A DNA stretch of 64,000 nt from Przewalskia tangutica (GCA_029844215.1 CM056724.1:83223093-83287092); one strand, 5' to 3'. Numbered from the stretch's first letter, positions 23,541-34,442 are shown. The notes: generated from the letters alone by a model not told the origin. Numbers and translations are program-made.

Positions 23541-24520
23541 AAAGAAGCTACTGAGAGAGAAATAGATGGACACTCAAATTGAGTGCGAAGCAGATGGATC
23601 TATTGACGAGTATAAGGCCTCGACAACTTGGACATGTGCCCCTGTAAATAGCTTAACATCCAGGGCCATCGCAGTCTTGCGTGATATGGATGTTGAGACA
23701 ACCTTCATAACCGGAGAATTGGTTTGGTGGACTGTTGGATTTCTTCCTGAACTTCCTTTTTGGTCCCTGAAATGTTTACATTTTGGTCCTGGAAGTTTCA
23801 GATAAAACAGAAACAATGAATCTGACGATAGAAATATTGACTCTGAAGTTAGAAAGCCAATAGTTGGAAAACCAACAGTTGGAAAACCAATAGTCTGAAA
23901 GTGGAAGAAGAAATTTATATGGAACAACCCGAGAGGTGTGTGGTTACAGAGCAAGAGAATATAGTCTGACAACTTGTAAAATCTCTGTACGGGCTAAAAT
24001 AGGCCCCAAATCAATGGAGGAAAACTTTGATAGTACTCTACTATCGAAGGGTTTCTCCATTAATGAGTGTGACAAATGTGTCCACATGAAAGGTAATTCT
24101 GACTCGTAGATGACATGTAGATCACAAGGAGTAATACTATTTTGATCCTGGAGACTAGGAATATATTGATGCGATGTTTCGATGTCAAGGATAGGGGTAT
24201 TGCAGATGGCATCTTAGAAATTGGGATTTCTAAGACATATAACGGACTGGTTTAATTCCAAACTCATCTGTGAGGTGTTTGACAGTCTCGTTGAAGTCAC
24301 CAATGGATATCAATCGTAGAATTAATTAGAATCATGGTGCACCCATATACCAGAAGAGATATGCACATGTCATATGTAGTTCAATGTATTTTACACACTA
24401 CACGCGACCTCGTATTGACTCACAAAGTAGATCAGTTGAACTAAGGTTCATTCGTGATTCTGAAAATGATCAATAAAATGTGTTAAATTGGATATGACAA
24501 TATCTAAAATATTCGCTTAT
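23541..24520 (+). pseudogene. Copia reverse transcriptase remnant
   Basis: MDVETTFITGEL (near 23678-23715) corresponds to the conserved QMDVKTAFLNGDL strand. Near 24050 GFSINECDKCV-like sequence, and near 24150-24240 ETRNILMRCFDV then GIADGILEIGISKTYNG, follow the usual order. No intact YVDD is seen. Frames change often. Confidence 0.75.
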
Positions 24521-25598
24521 CTATGGATTATGGAATTCTGGATGTAAAACGGTTCTGGGAGAACACAGTGATGCAAACTGGACTTCAGACTTGAAGAACA
24601 CCAAAATCCACAAGTGGTTGTGTATGGTGTGTCTTTTGAAAACCCTCTAAGCAAACTTGCATCAGCTGATTGGTGATAGAATTGGATTTTATCGCTTTGT
24701 ACAAAGCATGAAAAGAAGTTGAGTAATTTCACGACCTCTTAGAGGATGTCCCTTATTGGAGAAACTCGTGCCTTCGTCAGTTATACACTGAAGAGCATAT
24801 ATGACGGCGTCTGAACATATATGCCGGAGACATAAGACCGTATGACAGTTGATCATCATGAGTGTCACTTCCTTAATTATTATTCAAAGGATATAGCAGA
24901 TCTATTAACTAAGGGACTACCCGAAGATCAAGAGTTTGCTTGTTTAGGGGAATAGGCATAAAACACAAACAATAAGAACTGATATGGTGAATACCCAAAC
25001 TTACTGACTAGAGATCCCAGGAATTAGGTTCAATGAAAAACTAAGTCGTAAAGGTTCAGTTGAGCGCTTCGGTGGAAGCAAGAGTACTTCGAATGATGAT
25101 TTATGTAAAACAACATGAATTCAAGTCATCTCGTGATAGACATTAAAGTGCTACCTGCATGGTGGGTAGATATTAAGTTTCCAAAACCTTTAATGATCCT
25201 CACCGGTTGAGGTTAGGTTTGAGAAAACTTTTAATGGTGTCTGACACTTGTGAAATAGGGTATAGCAGGATACCTTGTAGGAGACCAACTATTTAAGTGC
25301 GATGACGGACAGCCTCAAATGAATGCACTTAACAATCCAAGTGTGTCCACTACCACAACGGACAAAACATTAAGAAGAACAAAGTAAGGAAATGTGTTGT
25401 GTTGGTACCGTTGTCTTGGCTTACACTAAACACTGACTGTTCAAGACTTCACATTCACAACACAGTAAATAAGTCCGATGGTATTCAACTATGGAAGGTT
25501 CAAAGCTAAGGCTACTGATCAAGATGCAACATCTGTCCGCCGAATGATTGCTTAGAAAGGCACCTTGCGGCTATGCCAAAATCTCTTTCAAGACCATT
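24521..25598 (+). pseudogene. Copia RNase H remnant and 3' untranslated region
   Basis: Near 24555-24600 a GEHSDANWTSDLKN-like segment (RNase H start) and WKSSKQTC-like sequence (24640) can be read in shifting frames. SKDIADLLTKGLPED occurs at about 24887-24930, the common Copia polyprotein end. The remaining ~650 bp to the 3' LTR hold no coding signal. Confidence 0.75.
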
Positions 25599-25807
25599 GT
25601 TGAAAATTTACTAATGTGGAATTAAGTTTATCCCATTATTTATGACTCGAATAATTGAGGTCCCGCACGTCGGAAATATCATTTCCACACACGTGCACTC
25701 GTAGTGCCAAGTATTGTAAATTTCATTAGTGAAAGAGATATTAGTACGTAAGTAAATGTTTGAGACATAAAATGATGGACGGTTGTTGGTTAAATTACGT
25801 GTGTTCC

Positions 25808-27095
25808 GGTTAAATGTATTTTGTATATACTTTTGAGTCCTTTTTAGTTAATATTTTACTCTTGTATTTCGCGTTTAGTATAATGTTAGGTGTGTTTTTC
25901 TTTCTTTTGTGTGACAGCGGTTATAAAGGAGAGAATACAACTTTTGAGGATGAAATTGCACAAGAAAACGCTAAGAAATGAAGTCTAAGAAGTCCCGGGA
26001 AGTATAGAAGAAATCTGACGAAGTCCGGACGAGAAAATGATGGAAAATCGGAAAACTGGAAAATCACGCCACAGGCGCCGCGGTGCTAAATAGCCTGTGA
26101 GTTCTGATTTTTTCCGCAGTAGTTTCAGCGCTGTGGCGCCAGCCTGCAGGGCCACGATTTTGATTTTTGGGCCAAATTTCAGAGGGTTAAAAGGGTTCGA
26201 AACGCAAGTTTTCTCAAGTATAAAACTCTAAAACCCTGCTCATTATACCAACCATTATACCATATTACAAATCATACTTTTGGGAGGCAAGAAAGAGGCT
26301 ACAATTAGAGACTCTTGTTCAAGTTCTTTTTCTTTCCTTTGCTTTTATTTTAGTTTATGTTGGATTTTGTATTAGTTCTTGATATGACAATGTTTAGGGG
26401 CTAAATACTTTAGTAGAGTTTCCGTCGAATCTTCTTGAAACTCTTTCATATAGTTAATGCATTGATTATTGATTTCTTCTTCAGCATATTAAGATCTATT
26501 CAATATTGTTTTGATTACTTGGTAGTTAACTGATCACTAATTATCATAACTCATATGATTTCGAATCAGAAGTCTGAAAGGTGAGATTTTGAATATGTTG
26601 TAGTTGTCTAGACATATGTTAAAATCGTGGACGAAAGTACCCTGATACTTGTGTAGTATTTAACGTTATTGTTCTTAATCCTCCTGTGTGGTAAAATCTA
26701 TCATATAAATATAGAAGGTTTCTGCACAAGGTTGAACTCTCGTATGTCCTAACCGGAATATGACGACAGATTAATTAACAGTCTATCTTAATAAGAAGAA
26801 GAATCATTAGCATTGCATTAACACGTGAAAGAGTGGATAGTTGAGGAGATTGGAGTCCCTATTTCCTTCATAACTGTTATAAATCCAAAGTATTATAATC
26901 TTTAGTTTATTTTCTGCACTTAGTCATAATTCTTAATCATAATTCTAAAACCAAAGAACGAATGCCAAATAGATATCATAGAATAGATAACCGGTACTTA
27001 ATAAACCAATCTCTGTGGACGATAAACTTGGTCTTACAGATCTTTATTACTTGAACGATACGTACACTTCGTAAGCACTTAGAAATATCGCAATA
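25808..27095 (+). repeat. 5' LTR of Athila A
   Basis: Starts ggttaaatgtattttg (first base changed from the TGTTAAG of its partner) and ends atatcgcaata (partner: gcaaca). It contains a GC-rich block at about 26070-26160. Confidence 0.9.
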
Positions 27096-27101
27096 AGTTT
27101 T

Positions 27102-27119
27102 TGGCGCCGTTGCCGGGGA
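27102..27119 (+). promoter_or_regulatory. Primer binding site, tRNA-Asp type (Athila A)
   Basis: TGGCGCCGTTGCCGGGGA is complementary to the 3' end of plant tRNA-Asp including CCA, the primer site typical of Athila/Tat elements. It lies 6 bp after the LTR. Confidence 0.9.
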
Positions 27120-27257
27120 CTGGCGTACTGTTAATATCGATTTATCTATTCTTATTTCTAATTTGGTTTTTATTTTCTATTTTTATTTTTATTTTTAATA
27201 TAGAACATCCTGTCGTGATCTGCTTGTTGTTTTTTATTAGTCTCAGAAACTTAGTTT

Positions 27258-28743
27258 ATGCGAAGTAGGAGAGGAGCTGACATCCATATCCTTATAAACC
27301 CTGAGATTGAGAGATTGTGCAGACAAAACAGGAAGGAAAAGAGAATTGCTGAATCCTTAGCAATGGGAGATCAGCGAAACAACAATTTGGTGAACGATGA
27401 GTTACCGCCTGTCTTAAGACAAGTCCCTGCAGAAAGGAGCTTGGGGGACTATGTGATGCAGACTATTACAGGGGTGCAAACTTGCATCAGGCTTCCAGCT
27501 GTTGAAGCCAATAATTTTGAAATCAAACCAGTCATATTGCACATGGTTCAAGGCTCAGTTCAGTTTGGGGGATTACCGTCTGAAGATCCCCATATGCATC
27601 TAGCAAATTTTCTGGAGCTGTGTGCAACTTTTAAGTACAATGGTGTTACTGATGATTCCATTCGGTTGAGACTCTTCTCATTCTCACTCAAGGATAGAAC
27701 AAAGTGCTGGCTGAACTCATTACAGGCAAACTCCATCACTACATGACAAGACTTAGCTCAGAAATTTCTTGCCAAATTCTTCCCCTCAGTTAAGGCAGCG
27801 AAGCTCAGAGGTGAGTTGAATAACTTTTATCAGCTGGAGGGATAATCACTATATGATGCATGAGAGCGGTTTAAAGATTTGCAGAAGAAGTGCCCACATC
27901 ATGGGATTGAGAAGTGGATGCTAGTCCACATATTTTACAATGGGCTGTGTGGTACAACTCATACCATTATTGATGCTGCAGCAGGGGGACATTCATGAGA
28001 AAGAGTGCCAATGCGGAACATGATCTACTAGAAGACATGACCACAAACAACCATCAGGGGCCGATGAGAGAGCAATGAATGACAGGAAAATAGCTGGAAT
28101 TCATGAGTTGGATGCTATCACTGCATTGACTGCGCAGGTAGCCACTTTGACAAAACAGATGCAGCAGAGCACCATGGTAGTTGAAGCAGTTCAGACACTA
28201 GTGAGATGTGAAATTGTGGGGGTCCTCATACTTTTGATAGGTGTACAGCAGTGGACCCAAATAATGTGTCTATGGAGTAGGTTCAGGCAGTGGAGAATTT
28301 TCAGAGGCCCTACAACAATGCATTCTCCAACACATATAATCAGGGGTGGAGAAATCACCCAAATTTTTCGTGGAAGAATGACCAAGGGCAGCAACCACAA
28401 TTTTAGGTATCTTATTCACAACAGTTGAGCCCACCAGCCCCACAAGAGAAGTCGGATGAAATAAGAGCAGTACTGATACAAGTTATGAAAGAGACCGGAT
28501 CATCACTTTCAACTTTGGCCAACTCCCAGACCCAATTTATGAAGGAGACCACACAATTCATGACCGATACCAAGTCATCCATTAGCAACTTCGAGTCCTT
28601 ATTTTCATCTTTGGCATCCTCACTTTCAGCCCTGACCAACTCCCAGACTCAATTTATGGCGGAAACCAGGTCATCCATTAGTCACTTGGATACTCAATTA
28701 GGCCAGTTGGCAGAGAAAGTGCATGACAGACCTCAGGGGAATC
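27258..28743 (+). pseudogene. Athila A gag, broken, split by Athila B
   Basis: It opens MRSRRGADIHILINPEIERL and runs to GLPSEDPHMHLANFLELCATF in one frame (27258-27746), clearly homologous to the intact gag of Athila B. Then stops and shifts break it; AQKFLAKFFPSVKAAKLRGE and WRNHPNFSWKNDQG follow in other frames. The zinc-knuckle codons near 28205-28245 (C..C GGPH TFDR C) survive but sit across a one-base shift. The frame 28425-28743 repeats NSQTQFM-type segments. Athila B is inserted after RPQGNL; sequence resumes at 37063. Confidence 0.9.
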
Positions 28744-28954
28744 TGATCGGTGTATTTTATATACACATTTTGGGTCATTTTTAGTTAGTCTTTTGCCCAT
28801 TTTTATATAAATACGTGTCGTCTTAGGATAGATTTTCTTTCTTTTGAGTCATAATGGTTTAAAGTGGCTCATTGGCGAAAAGGAGCAAAAAGAGGGCAGA
28901 AACAGAGGTCCCAGAGCTCAAAAAGCGAGAAAGTTGGCGAACCGGGCACGAAAC

Positions 28955-29085
28955 AGGGCGGCGCCGCGGCGCCTCCAACCAGCAGCATCAGAGCGCCGCG
29001 GCGCCCAAATTACAGAGAACTGCAGGAGTTTCGGCGCCGCGGCGCCAGTTGCAGGGCCGCGGCGCCGAGGCGGGATTTCTGCCAA
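28955..29085. promoter_or_regulatory. GC-rich palindromic cassette upstream of the Athila B TATA box
   Basis: Perfect GCGCCGCGGCGC palindromes at 28961-28972, 28993-29004 and 29034-29045, plus gcagggccgcggcgccga at 29051-29068 and the following ggcgggattt, stand out from AT-rich DNA about 60-180 bp before TATAAAAA. The matching block in the 3' LTR (about 36040-36140) has lost two 8-bp units. Its function is not known. Confidence 0.6.
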
Positions 29086-29142
29086 TTTCGAATGGGAATG
29101 GGCCAAGGCCTGGAAGGAAAACTGGGAGGACGAGTTGGAGGC

Positions 29143-29150
29143 TATAAAAA
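29143..29150 (+). promoter_or_regulatory. TATA box of the Athila B LTR
   Basis: TATAAAAA in ggaggctataaaaaggag; repeated at 36210 in the 3' LTR. It is the likely start of the element's transcription unit. Confidence 0.7.
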
Positions 29151-29996
29151 GGAGATTTTAGATCAGAATTAAGGGTTCCAAACCCTTGTCAATTCATCAC
29201 AACCTTGGAGATTAAGATTGGAGACCACTTTTGTGTAATTTCTTGTTTCTTTGTTTTATTTCTTTATAATTTATGTTGGATATTAGTTTATTTCTTGTCA
29301 TGTCTATGGCTAGGATAACTTAATTTAGGTCTTTCCATATCAAATCACTTGAAACTCATTCTTATGAATTAATGCATGTTTTAGTTTCTTCTTATCATTG
29401 TTGAGATTTATTCAATATTTGTATTGAATGTTTTGTAATTAATTGATCACTAATTATCATAATCCATATGATTTCTAATCGAAAGCCGAAAGGGGAGATT
29501 GTGAATATGTTATAGTTGGATAAACATAGGTTAAATCGTGGATGAAAGTACCCCGATACTTGTGTAGTTTAATAGGTTATTGCTCTTAATCCTCCTTTAT
29601 AGTCAATCTTATCACCGAAAGGTAGAAGAGTTCTATATTGGGGTTGAGTGTTTATATTACCTTAACAGGAGTATAAAACAGCTTAGTTAACATGCTATCT
29701 CAAAATAGAAGAAGAACCATAATTAATTGCATTAACAAGTAAGATGAGCGGATAGTTGAGGAGATTTGAAAGCCCTATTTCCACCATTCTGAAGTAAAAC
29801 AAAGTATTTTAGTTAGCATTCATAATTATAGTTATAAACAATTCATCAATCATCGGTTACCAAATAGATACCATAGAATATAGTTTGAGAATTGAACACT
29901 AATCCCTGAGGACGATAACTCGGTCTTCTAGTCTATTTTACTTGTCACGACACGTGCACTTGCGTTAGTGTGTGCATAAATCGCGCATCAAGTTTT

Positions 29997-30014
29997 TGGC
30001 GCCGTTGCCGGGGA
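29997..30014 (+). promoter_or_regulatory. Primer binding site, tRNA-Asp type (Athila B)
   Basis: TGGCGCCGTTGCCGGGGA, identical to the site in Athila A, 6 bp inside the 5' LTR. Confidence 0.92.
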
Positions 30015-30155
30015 TTGACGTAGTTCAATATCATTTTATCTATTCTTAATTTCTAATTTGGTTTTTTTTCCTTTTTATTAAGCTTTTATTTTATTCGTGA
30101 AACCAGTGCGCCGTGATCCGTTTGTTGATTTTGATCTGTTGCAGGCATCTAGTTT

Positions 30156-31667
30156 ATGCGAAGGAGAAGAGGAGCAGATACACTTGTTCCCTTCAACCCG
30201 GAGATTGAAAAGACTTGCAAACAGAACAAGAGAAACCAACGAAGTTTGGCCTTAATAGAAATGGGGGGCTTGCAGAACAACAATGAGATGAACGAAGGGT
30301 TAGGTGATCATCAACCTAACCAAAGAATGCCCCGGAGATTGCCAATGGATGTAGAAGAGAGGGTCCAGGTCCAAGCTGAGAGAAGCTTGGGAGATTATGT
30401 GCTGCCAAGGGTGAATGGAGCACAAACTTGCATCAGGCTCCCAGTAATAGGAGCAAATAATTTTGAAATCAAGCCTGCGATCCTGAGTATGGTGCAGAAT
30501 ACTGTTCAGTTCGGAGGGTTGCCATCGGAAGATCCTCACATGCACATAGCGAACTTCTTGGAATTGTGTGCAACTTTCAAGTACAATGACGTTACAGACG
30601 ACACCATCCGATTGAGGCTCTTTCCCTTCCCACTCAGGGATAGAGCAAACGTTTGGTTGAATTCCTTGCCCACAGATTCGATATTCACATGGCAGGAGCT
30701 GGCACAAAAGTTTTTAGCAAAGTTCTTTCCACCGTCCAAAGCCGCTAAGTTGAGAGGGGAGTTGAACAATTTTTATCAAGCTGATGGAGAGTCACTCTAT
30801 GAGGCTTGGGAGAGGTTTAAAGATTTTCAAAGGAAGTGTCCACATCATAGCATTGAGTTGTGGAATTTGGTCCATATTTTCTACAATGGGCTAAGCGGGA
30901 CCACCAGAACTATCATTGACGCAGCCGCAAATGGAACTTTCATGAGAAAGACAACACACGAAGCCCATGATTTATTGGAAGACATGACCACCAATAATCA
31001 TGTAACAGAGAACAGAGGGGTGAGTAGAAGAAGAGCAATAGGAGTTCATGAGATTGATGTCATCACATCATTAAATGCACAAGTTGCTCTATTAACCAAA
31101 CAACTGCAACAAAACACAGTGTCGGTGAATGCAGTTCAAATGTCATTGAGTTGTGAGATGTATGGAGGTCCACATACCTTTGATAGGTGCCCATCAGCAG
31201 ATCCTAACAACATCTCGATCGAGCAAGCAGAATGCCAAGCAGTAGGGAATTATCAAAGGCCCCAGAACAACCCCTATTTAAATACCTATAATCCAGGGTG
31301 GAGGAATCATCCTAACTTTTCATGGAGGGGTGATCAAGGGAAGCAGAACCAATTTCGAGGCCAGTACCAGAATCATCAACCATTCACTCAGGCCTCATCT
31401 TCACAACAATTCAGTGCACCTGCTCAACAAGAGAAGCCAGATGAGTTGAGAGTAGCCCTGTTGACACTCACCAACTCACAGACCCAGTTCATAGCAGAGA
31501 CCATATCCTCTATCAGGAATTTGGAGACGCATGTGGGACAACTAGCGAAGATGGAAAACAACAGGCCACAGGGCACTTTGCCTAGCAATGCAGAGATGAA
31601 CCCCAGAGAACAGTGCCAAGCAGTGCAGCTGAGGAATGGAAAACAGTTAGAACAGTTTACACCCTAG
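30156..31667 (+). CDS. Athila B gag protein (retrotransposon gag family)
   Basis: A 503-residue capsid protein. Start MRRRRGADTL, which Athila A also shares (MRSRRGAD), fixes the start codon. Residues ~76-260 hold the gag core: ERSLGDYVLPRVNGAQTCIR, then GLPSEDPHMHIANFLELCATF, then WQELAQKFLAKFFPPSKAAK, ending with the LYEAWERFKDFQRKCPHH stretch. A zinc knuckle sits at ~332-345 but reads C-x2-Y-GGPH-x4-C: the second Cys is Tyr (TAT), while Athila A keeps a Cys codon there. The tail is Gln/Asn-rich with a coiled-coil-like NSQTQFIAETISSIRNLE segment. It would coat the RNA in cytoplasmic particles. The frame ends in TAG (31665-31667) in frame with the protease. Confidence 0.92.
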   Translation: MRRRRGADTLVPFNPEIEKTCKQNKRNQRSLALIEMGGLQNNNEMNEGLGDHQPNQRMPRRLPMDVEERVQVQAERSLGDYVLPRVNGAQTCIRLPVIGANNFEIKPAILSMVQNTVQFGGLPSEDPHMHIANFLELCATFKYNDVTDDTIRLRLFPFPLRDRANVWLNSLPTDSIFTWQELAQKFLAKFFPPSKAAKLRGELNNFYQADGESLYEAWERFKDFQRKCPHHSIELWNLVHIFYNGLSGTTRTIIDAAANGTFMRKTTHEAHDLLEDMTTNNHVTENRGVSRRRAIGVHEIDVITSLNAQVALLTKQLQQNTVSVNAVQMSLSCEMYGGPHTFDRCPSADPNNISIEQAECQAVGNYQRPQNNPYLNTYNPGWRNHPNFSWRGDQGKQNQFRGQYQNHQPFTQASSSQQFSAPAQQEKPDELRVALLTLTNSQTQFIAETISSIRNLETHVGQLAKMENNRPQGTLPSNAEMNPREQCQAVQLRNGKQLEQFTP

Positions 31668-31670
31668 CCT

Positions 31671-32543
31671 GTGGTTGAACAGAGAGTAGATGCAGAAAGG
31701 GAGAGGGTTACTGAAGATCGACCGATGTTAGAGAAAGCTCCAACAGTCCCAGTGAAGGAATACACTGAGAGGATTCCTTACCCGCAGAGGTTGCAAAAGA
31801 AAGTAGTTGATAAGCAATTCTCTAAGTTCTTGGAGATATTCAGAAAGCTACACATTAACATTCCATTCATTGAGGCATTGGAGCAAATGCCTACTTATTT
31901 TAAATTCATGAAGGAAATTCTTGGGAAGAATAAGAAGTTGGCGGAGTATGAGATGGTGGCACTGACAGAGGAATGCAGTGCCATCTTGCAGAAGAAATTG
32001 TCCCCCAAACTCAAGGATCCAGTGAGCTTCACATTGCCTTGCACAGTTGGCAGGGTAACATGTAATAGGGCCCTTTGTGATTTGGGGGCTAGAATCAATC
32101 TTATGCCCTTGTCTATTTTTAAGAGGTTGGGGTTAGGTGAAGCCAAACCAACCACTGTGAGCTTGCAGTTAGCAGATAGGACAGTGGTGCATCCCAGGGG
32201 AACGATTGAAGATGTCTTAGTTAAGGTGGGAAAATTCTTCTTTCCTGCGGACTTCCTCATCCTTGATATGAAGGAAGATGATGAGATCCCCATCATATTG
32301 GGAAGACCATTCTTGGCGACCGGGAGAGCCCTGATTGATGTGGAGAAGGGTGAGCTGACACTTAGAGTCGAGAATGAGAAGATGGTGTTCAAGGTGTTCA
32401 AACACATCATTGAACCCCCAGTCATGAGCAAGTGTTTTTCCATTAGCACTGTCAGCACATCGGTTGAGCCAGCACAAGCAAAAGCAAGGGAAATAAGTCC
32501 GCCAAAACAGGTAAGTAATGCTAAACCTCTTCTTGAAAAATAA
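31671..32543 (+). CDS. Athila B protease domain (retropepsin-like)
   Basis: 290 codons in the same frame as gag, separated from it only by one TAG and one codon; the first in-frame methionine lies further in, so it is probably not started on its own. After an Arg/Glu-rich spacer comes RIPYPQRLQKKVVDKQFSKF and then LEIFRKLHINIPFIEALEQM, a stretch conserved in Athila pol. The aspartic protease core is LCDLGARINLMPLSIFKRLG (D-L-G in place of D-S/T-G, usual in this group), with the flap-distal ILGRPFLATGRALIDV. The frame stops after the protease and no RT follows. It would process gag. Athila A has a frameshifted homologue at 37143-38008. Confidence 0.88.
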   Translation: MVEQRVDAERERVTEDRPMLEKAPTVPVKEYTERIPYPQRLQKKVVDKQFSKFLEIFRKLHINIPFIEALEQMPTYFKFMKEILGKNKKLAEYEMVALTEECSAILQKKLSPKLKDPVSFTLPCTVGRVTCNRALCDLGARINLMPLSIFKRLGLGEAKPTTVSLQLADRTVVHPRGTIEDVLVKVGKFFFPADFLILDMKEDDEIPIILGRPFLATGRALIDVEKGELTLRVENEKMVFKVFKHIIEPPVMSKCFSISTVSTSVEPAQAKAREISPPKQVSNAKPLLEK

Positions 32544-33469
32544 AGAGAAAAAGAAAAACAGAAGAAGAAAGCGAAAAATGTTGACGAAATGGATAGGTTG
32601 TGGGGTTAATCTACCTCATGCCTCTTGAGTAAAGAACTTGCGTCCGGCTAAAAGACGTTAAAGACAACGCTACTTGGGAGGCAACCCAAGGTTATTTTAT
32701 TTAATGCAATTAGTTTTTACGTAGAACAGTCTCACGGAGGGTATTGTTTACATGTTGTGATGACAGGTGCAGGGCCAAAAATTTGGAGGACGAAAACTGA
32801 AAAAATCAAAAGAAAAGAAAAAAATCGGCCCAGTATGTGCCTTACAAGGCGCCTAAAAGTCCGTAAGAGCTCAAGTTCAGCCGCGTACTGGAAGTTCAGG
32901 TCGCAGAGTTCAGCCGCATGGCTGATTCTACTACACACGCGATGAAAATTCTGAATTTTAAAGAAGCCCTAATCCGATTTTCCTCTCTCCAAATCAAAAC
33001 CCAAACCTTTCCTCTCTCCAAAACCCACGAAATTAAACCTTTTACCTAAAAATCTTCCACAAACTAAACTCAATCACAACCAAAGTACTTAAAATCCTTA
33101 CACCCTTAACCATCTTAAACAACAACCCTCATTCCACTGCCTCAATACATCATTAAGAACAAGAAAATCTTGAAAAACACCGTCCAAGGTAACCTTTATC
33201 ACTTTTCTTGAAATCTTCAATACAATCAGGGGAGGTAATAAGTGGGGAGGTGCTTTATTGGTGGAAGGTGTGTGGTTTGTTAAAGTTGGGTGTGAGATTT
33301 CGCGAAAGATTATACGAAGTGAGTGTGGGGTGTTGTACCGGAGCTTTGAGTGAAGTGTGGGGGTTGAAGAGTGTTGTAGTTGCTGATTACACTGTGTGTT
33401 GATTGGTTTGATTGATAGTGTTGGGTAATATCATTGAAACAAAGGAAACGCTGCCGAGTTTATCTAAAA
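32544..33469 (+). other. Untranslated spacer between protease and third frame, Athila B
   Basis: It holds the segment cgtccggctaaaagacgtta, which recurs in Athila A at ~51088, and a C/A-rich stretch with cctctctccaaa repeats (32980-33030) that looks like a plant 5' leader. No ORF is supported. Confidence 0.5.
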
Positions 33470-34442
33470 ATGTCTGCCAAGAAGAGGAGAGCTTCCACAT
33501 CCACCTCCGTCCCTCAATATGATACTACTAGGTTTGTCAGTCAAAAAGCTGAAGATAGATATCAAAAATTTAGTACTATACCCTTGATCCCTGAAAGAGG
33601 AATGAAGTACAAAAGGGAGTCATTTGAGGAAGGAGATGCCTATTCGGGCGATGATAGAGGTCATGGGGTGGAAGAGATTTGTTAACCCAGAAAGAATAGC
33701 ACCGCAGAACACTGTAATGGTGAAAGTATTTTATGCTAACTTTCCAGAGAGGGTGGATGGTAGATGCTTTGTGAGGGGACGATATGTGCCTGTGACGGCC
33801 GAAGTGGTGAATGTGCTATTAAAAACATCTGATGTTGAAGAAAGAGGTGACGATCGGAGCTATTTCAGAACTTGGTCTAGAGACACCAACAACATCGACT
33901 GGGATGTCATCGCAAGCACATTATGCTACCCTGGGGCTGAGTTTGATATTGCAAGAAATGGGTCAAGAGGACTGAGCAGATGTCAGTTCAACAAAACAGC
34001 CAAGGGTTGGTTATATTTCGTCAGTGCCCGCTTAATTCCATCGATGCACTTCACCAGAGTGCCAGCAGATAGAATAAAAATGATATATGGAATCATGTTA
34101 GGGAAGACGATTGACGTTGGGAAGGAAATATTGTAAAACATTAGAGAAACCAATAGGTTGGTAACGACAGATGGGTTGGGACATGACTCACTTATTAGCA
34201 GCTTATGCTCCAGACATGGGGTCCCAACCCTACCCACTTATACATATGAGAAATTCCAACCTACTGTGTCATATGGGATAGTGCATTCCTTCCTGCACCC
34301 ACTCCTCCAAAGAAGAACACGGGAGACCAAAGACCAAAGAATAACACCAAAGAAGCAGCAGAGGCTGCCATGGATGAAGATGGGCCTGAGACAAAGGCTC
34401 AGCATGATGCAGGAAGCAGCCAGAAGCAACCCCCAGAAGTAG
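33470..34442 (+). pseudogene. Third frame of Athila B: putative plant transposon protein domain
   Basis: MSAKKRRASTSTSVPQYDTT opens at 33470. One frameshift near 33640-33660 joins it to WKRFVNPERIAPQNTVMVKV, then FYANFPERVDGRCFVRGRYV, WDVIASTLCYPGAEF and GWLYFVSARLIPSMHFTRV, ending at a TAA (34134-34136). The same frame continues past that stop to 34442. The pattern (FYANF...VFVRG...WD.IA.TLC.PGA...WLYFV..RLLP..H) is that of the domain known as putative plant transposon protein, found in the 3' part of many plant gypsy elements. Its function is unknown. Athila A has a short unrelated stretch here and lacks the frame. Confidence 0.7.

Larger units (their letters stand above)
28744..29990 (+). 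repeat. 5' LTR of Athila B
   Basis: 1,247 bp, TGATCGG...CGCATCA. It has three perfect GCGCCGCGGCGC palindromes (28961, 28993, 29034) and a fourth related block (29051-29068), followed by a TATA box at 29143. Confidence 0.95.

Noticed and set aside
28844..29172. Three overlapping + strand ORFs and one - strand ORF, each 60-105 codons, near 28844-29172, and again at 35927-36239
   Set aside because: They arise from the GC-rich, stop-poor cassette of the Athila B LTRs. All frames are open at once and none has coding character.
30300..30769. Antisense ORFs of 77-135 codons opposite the gag gene; likewise 31895-32458 and 37444-37899 opposite the proteases
   Set aside because: Shadows of real + strand coding sequence; no motif of their own.
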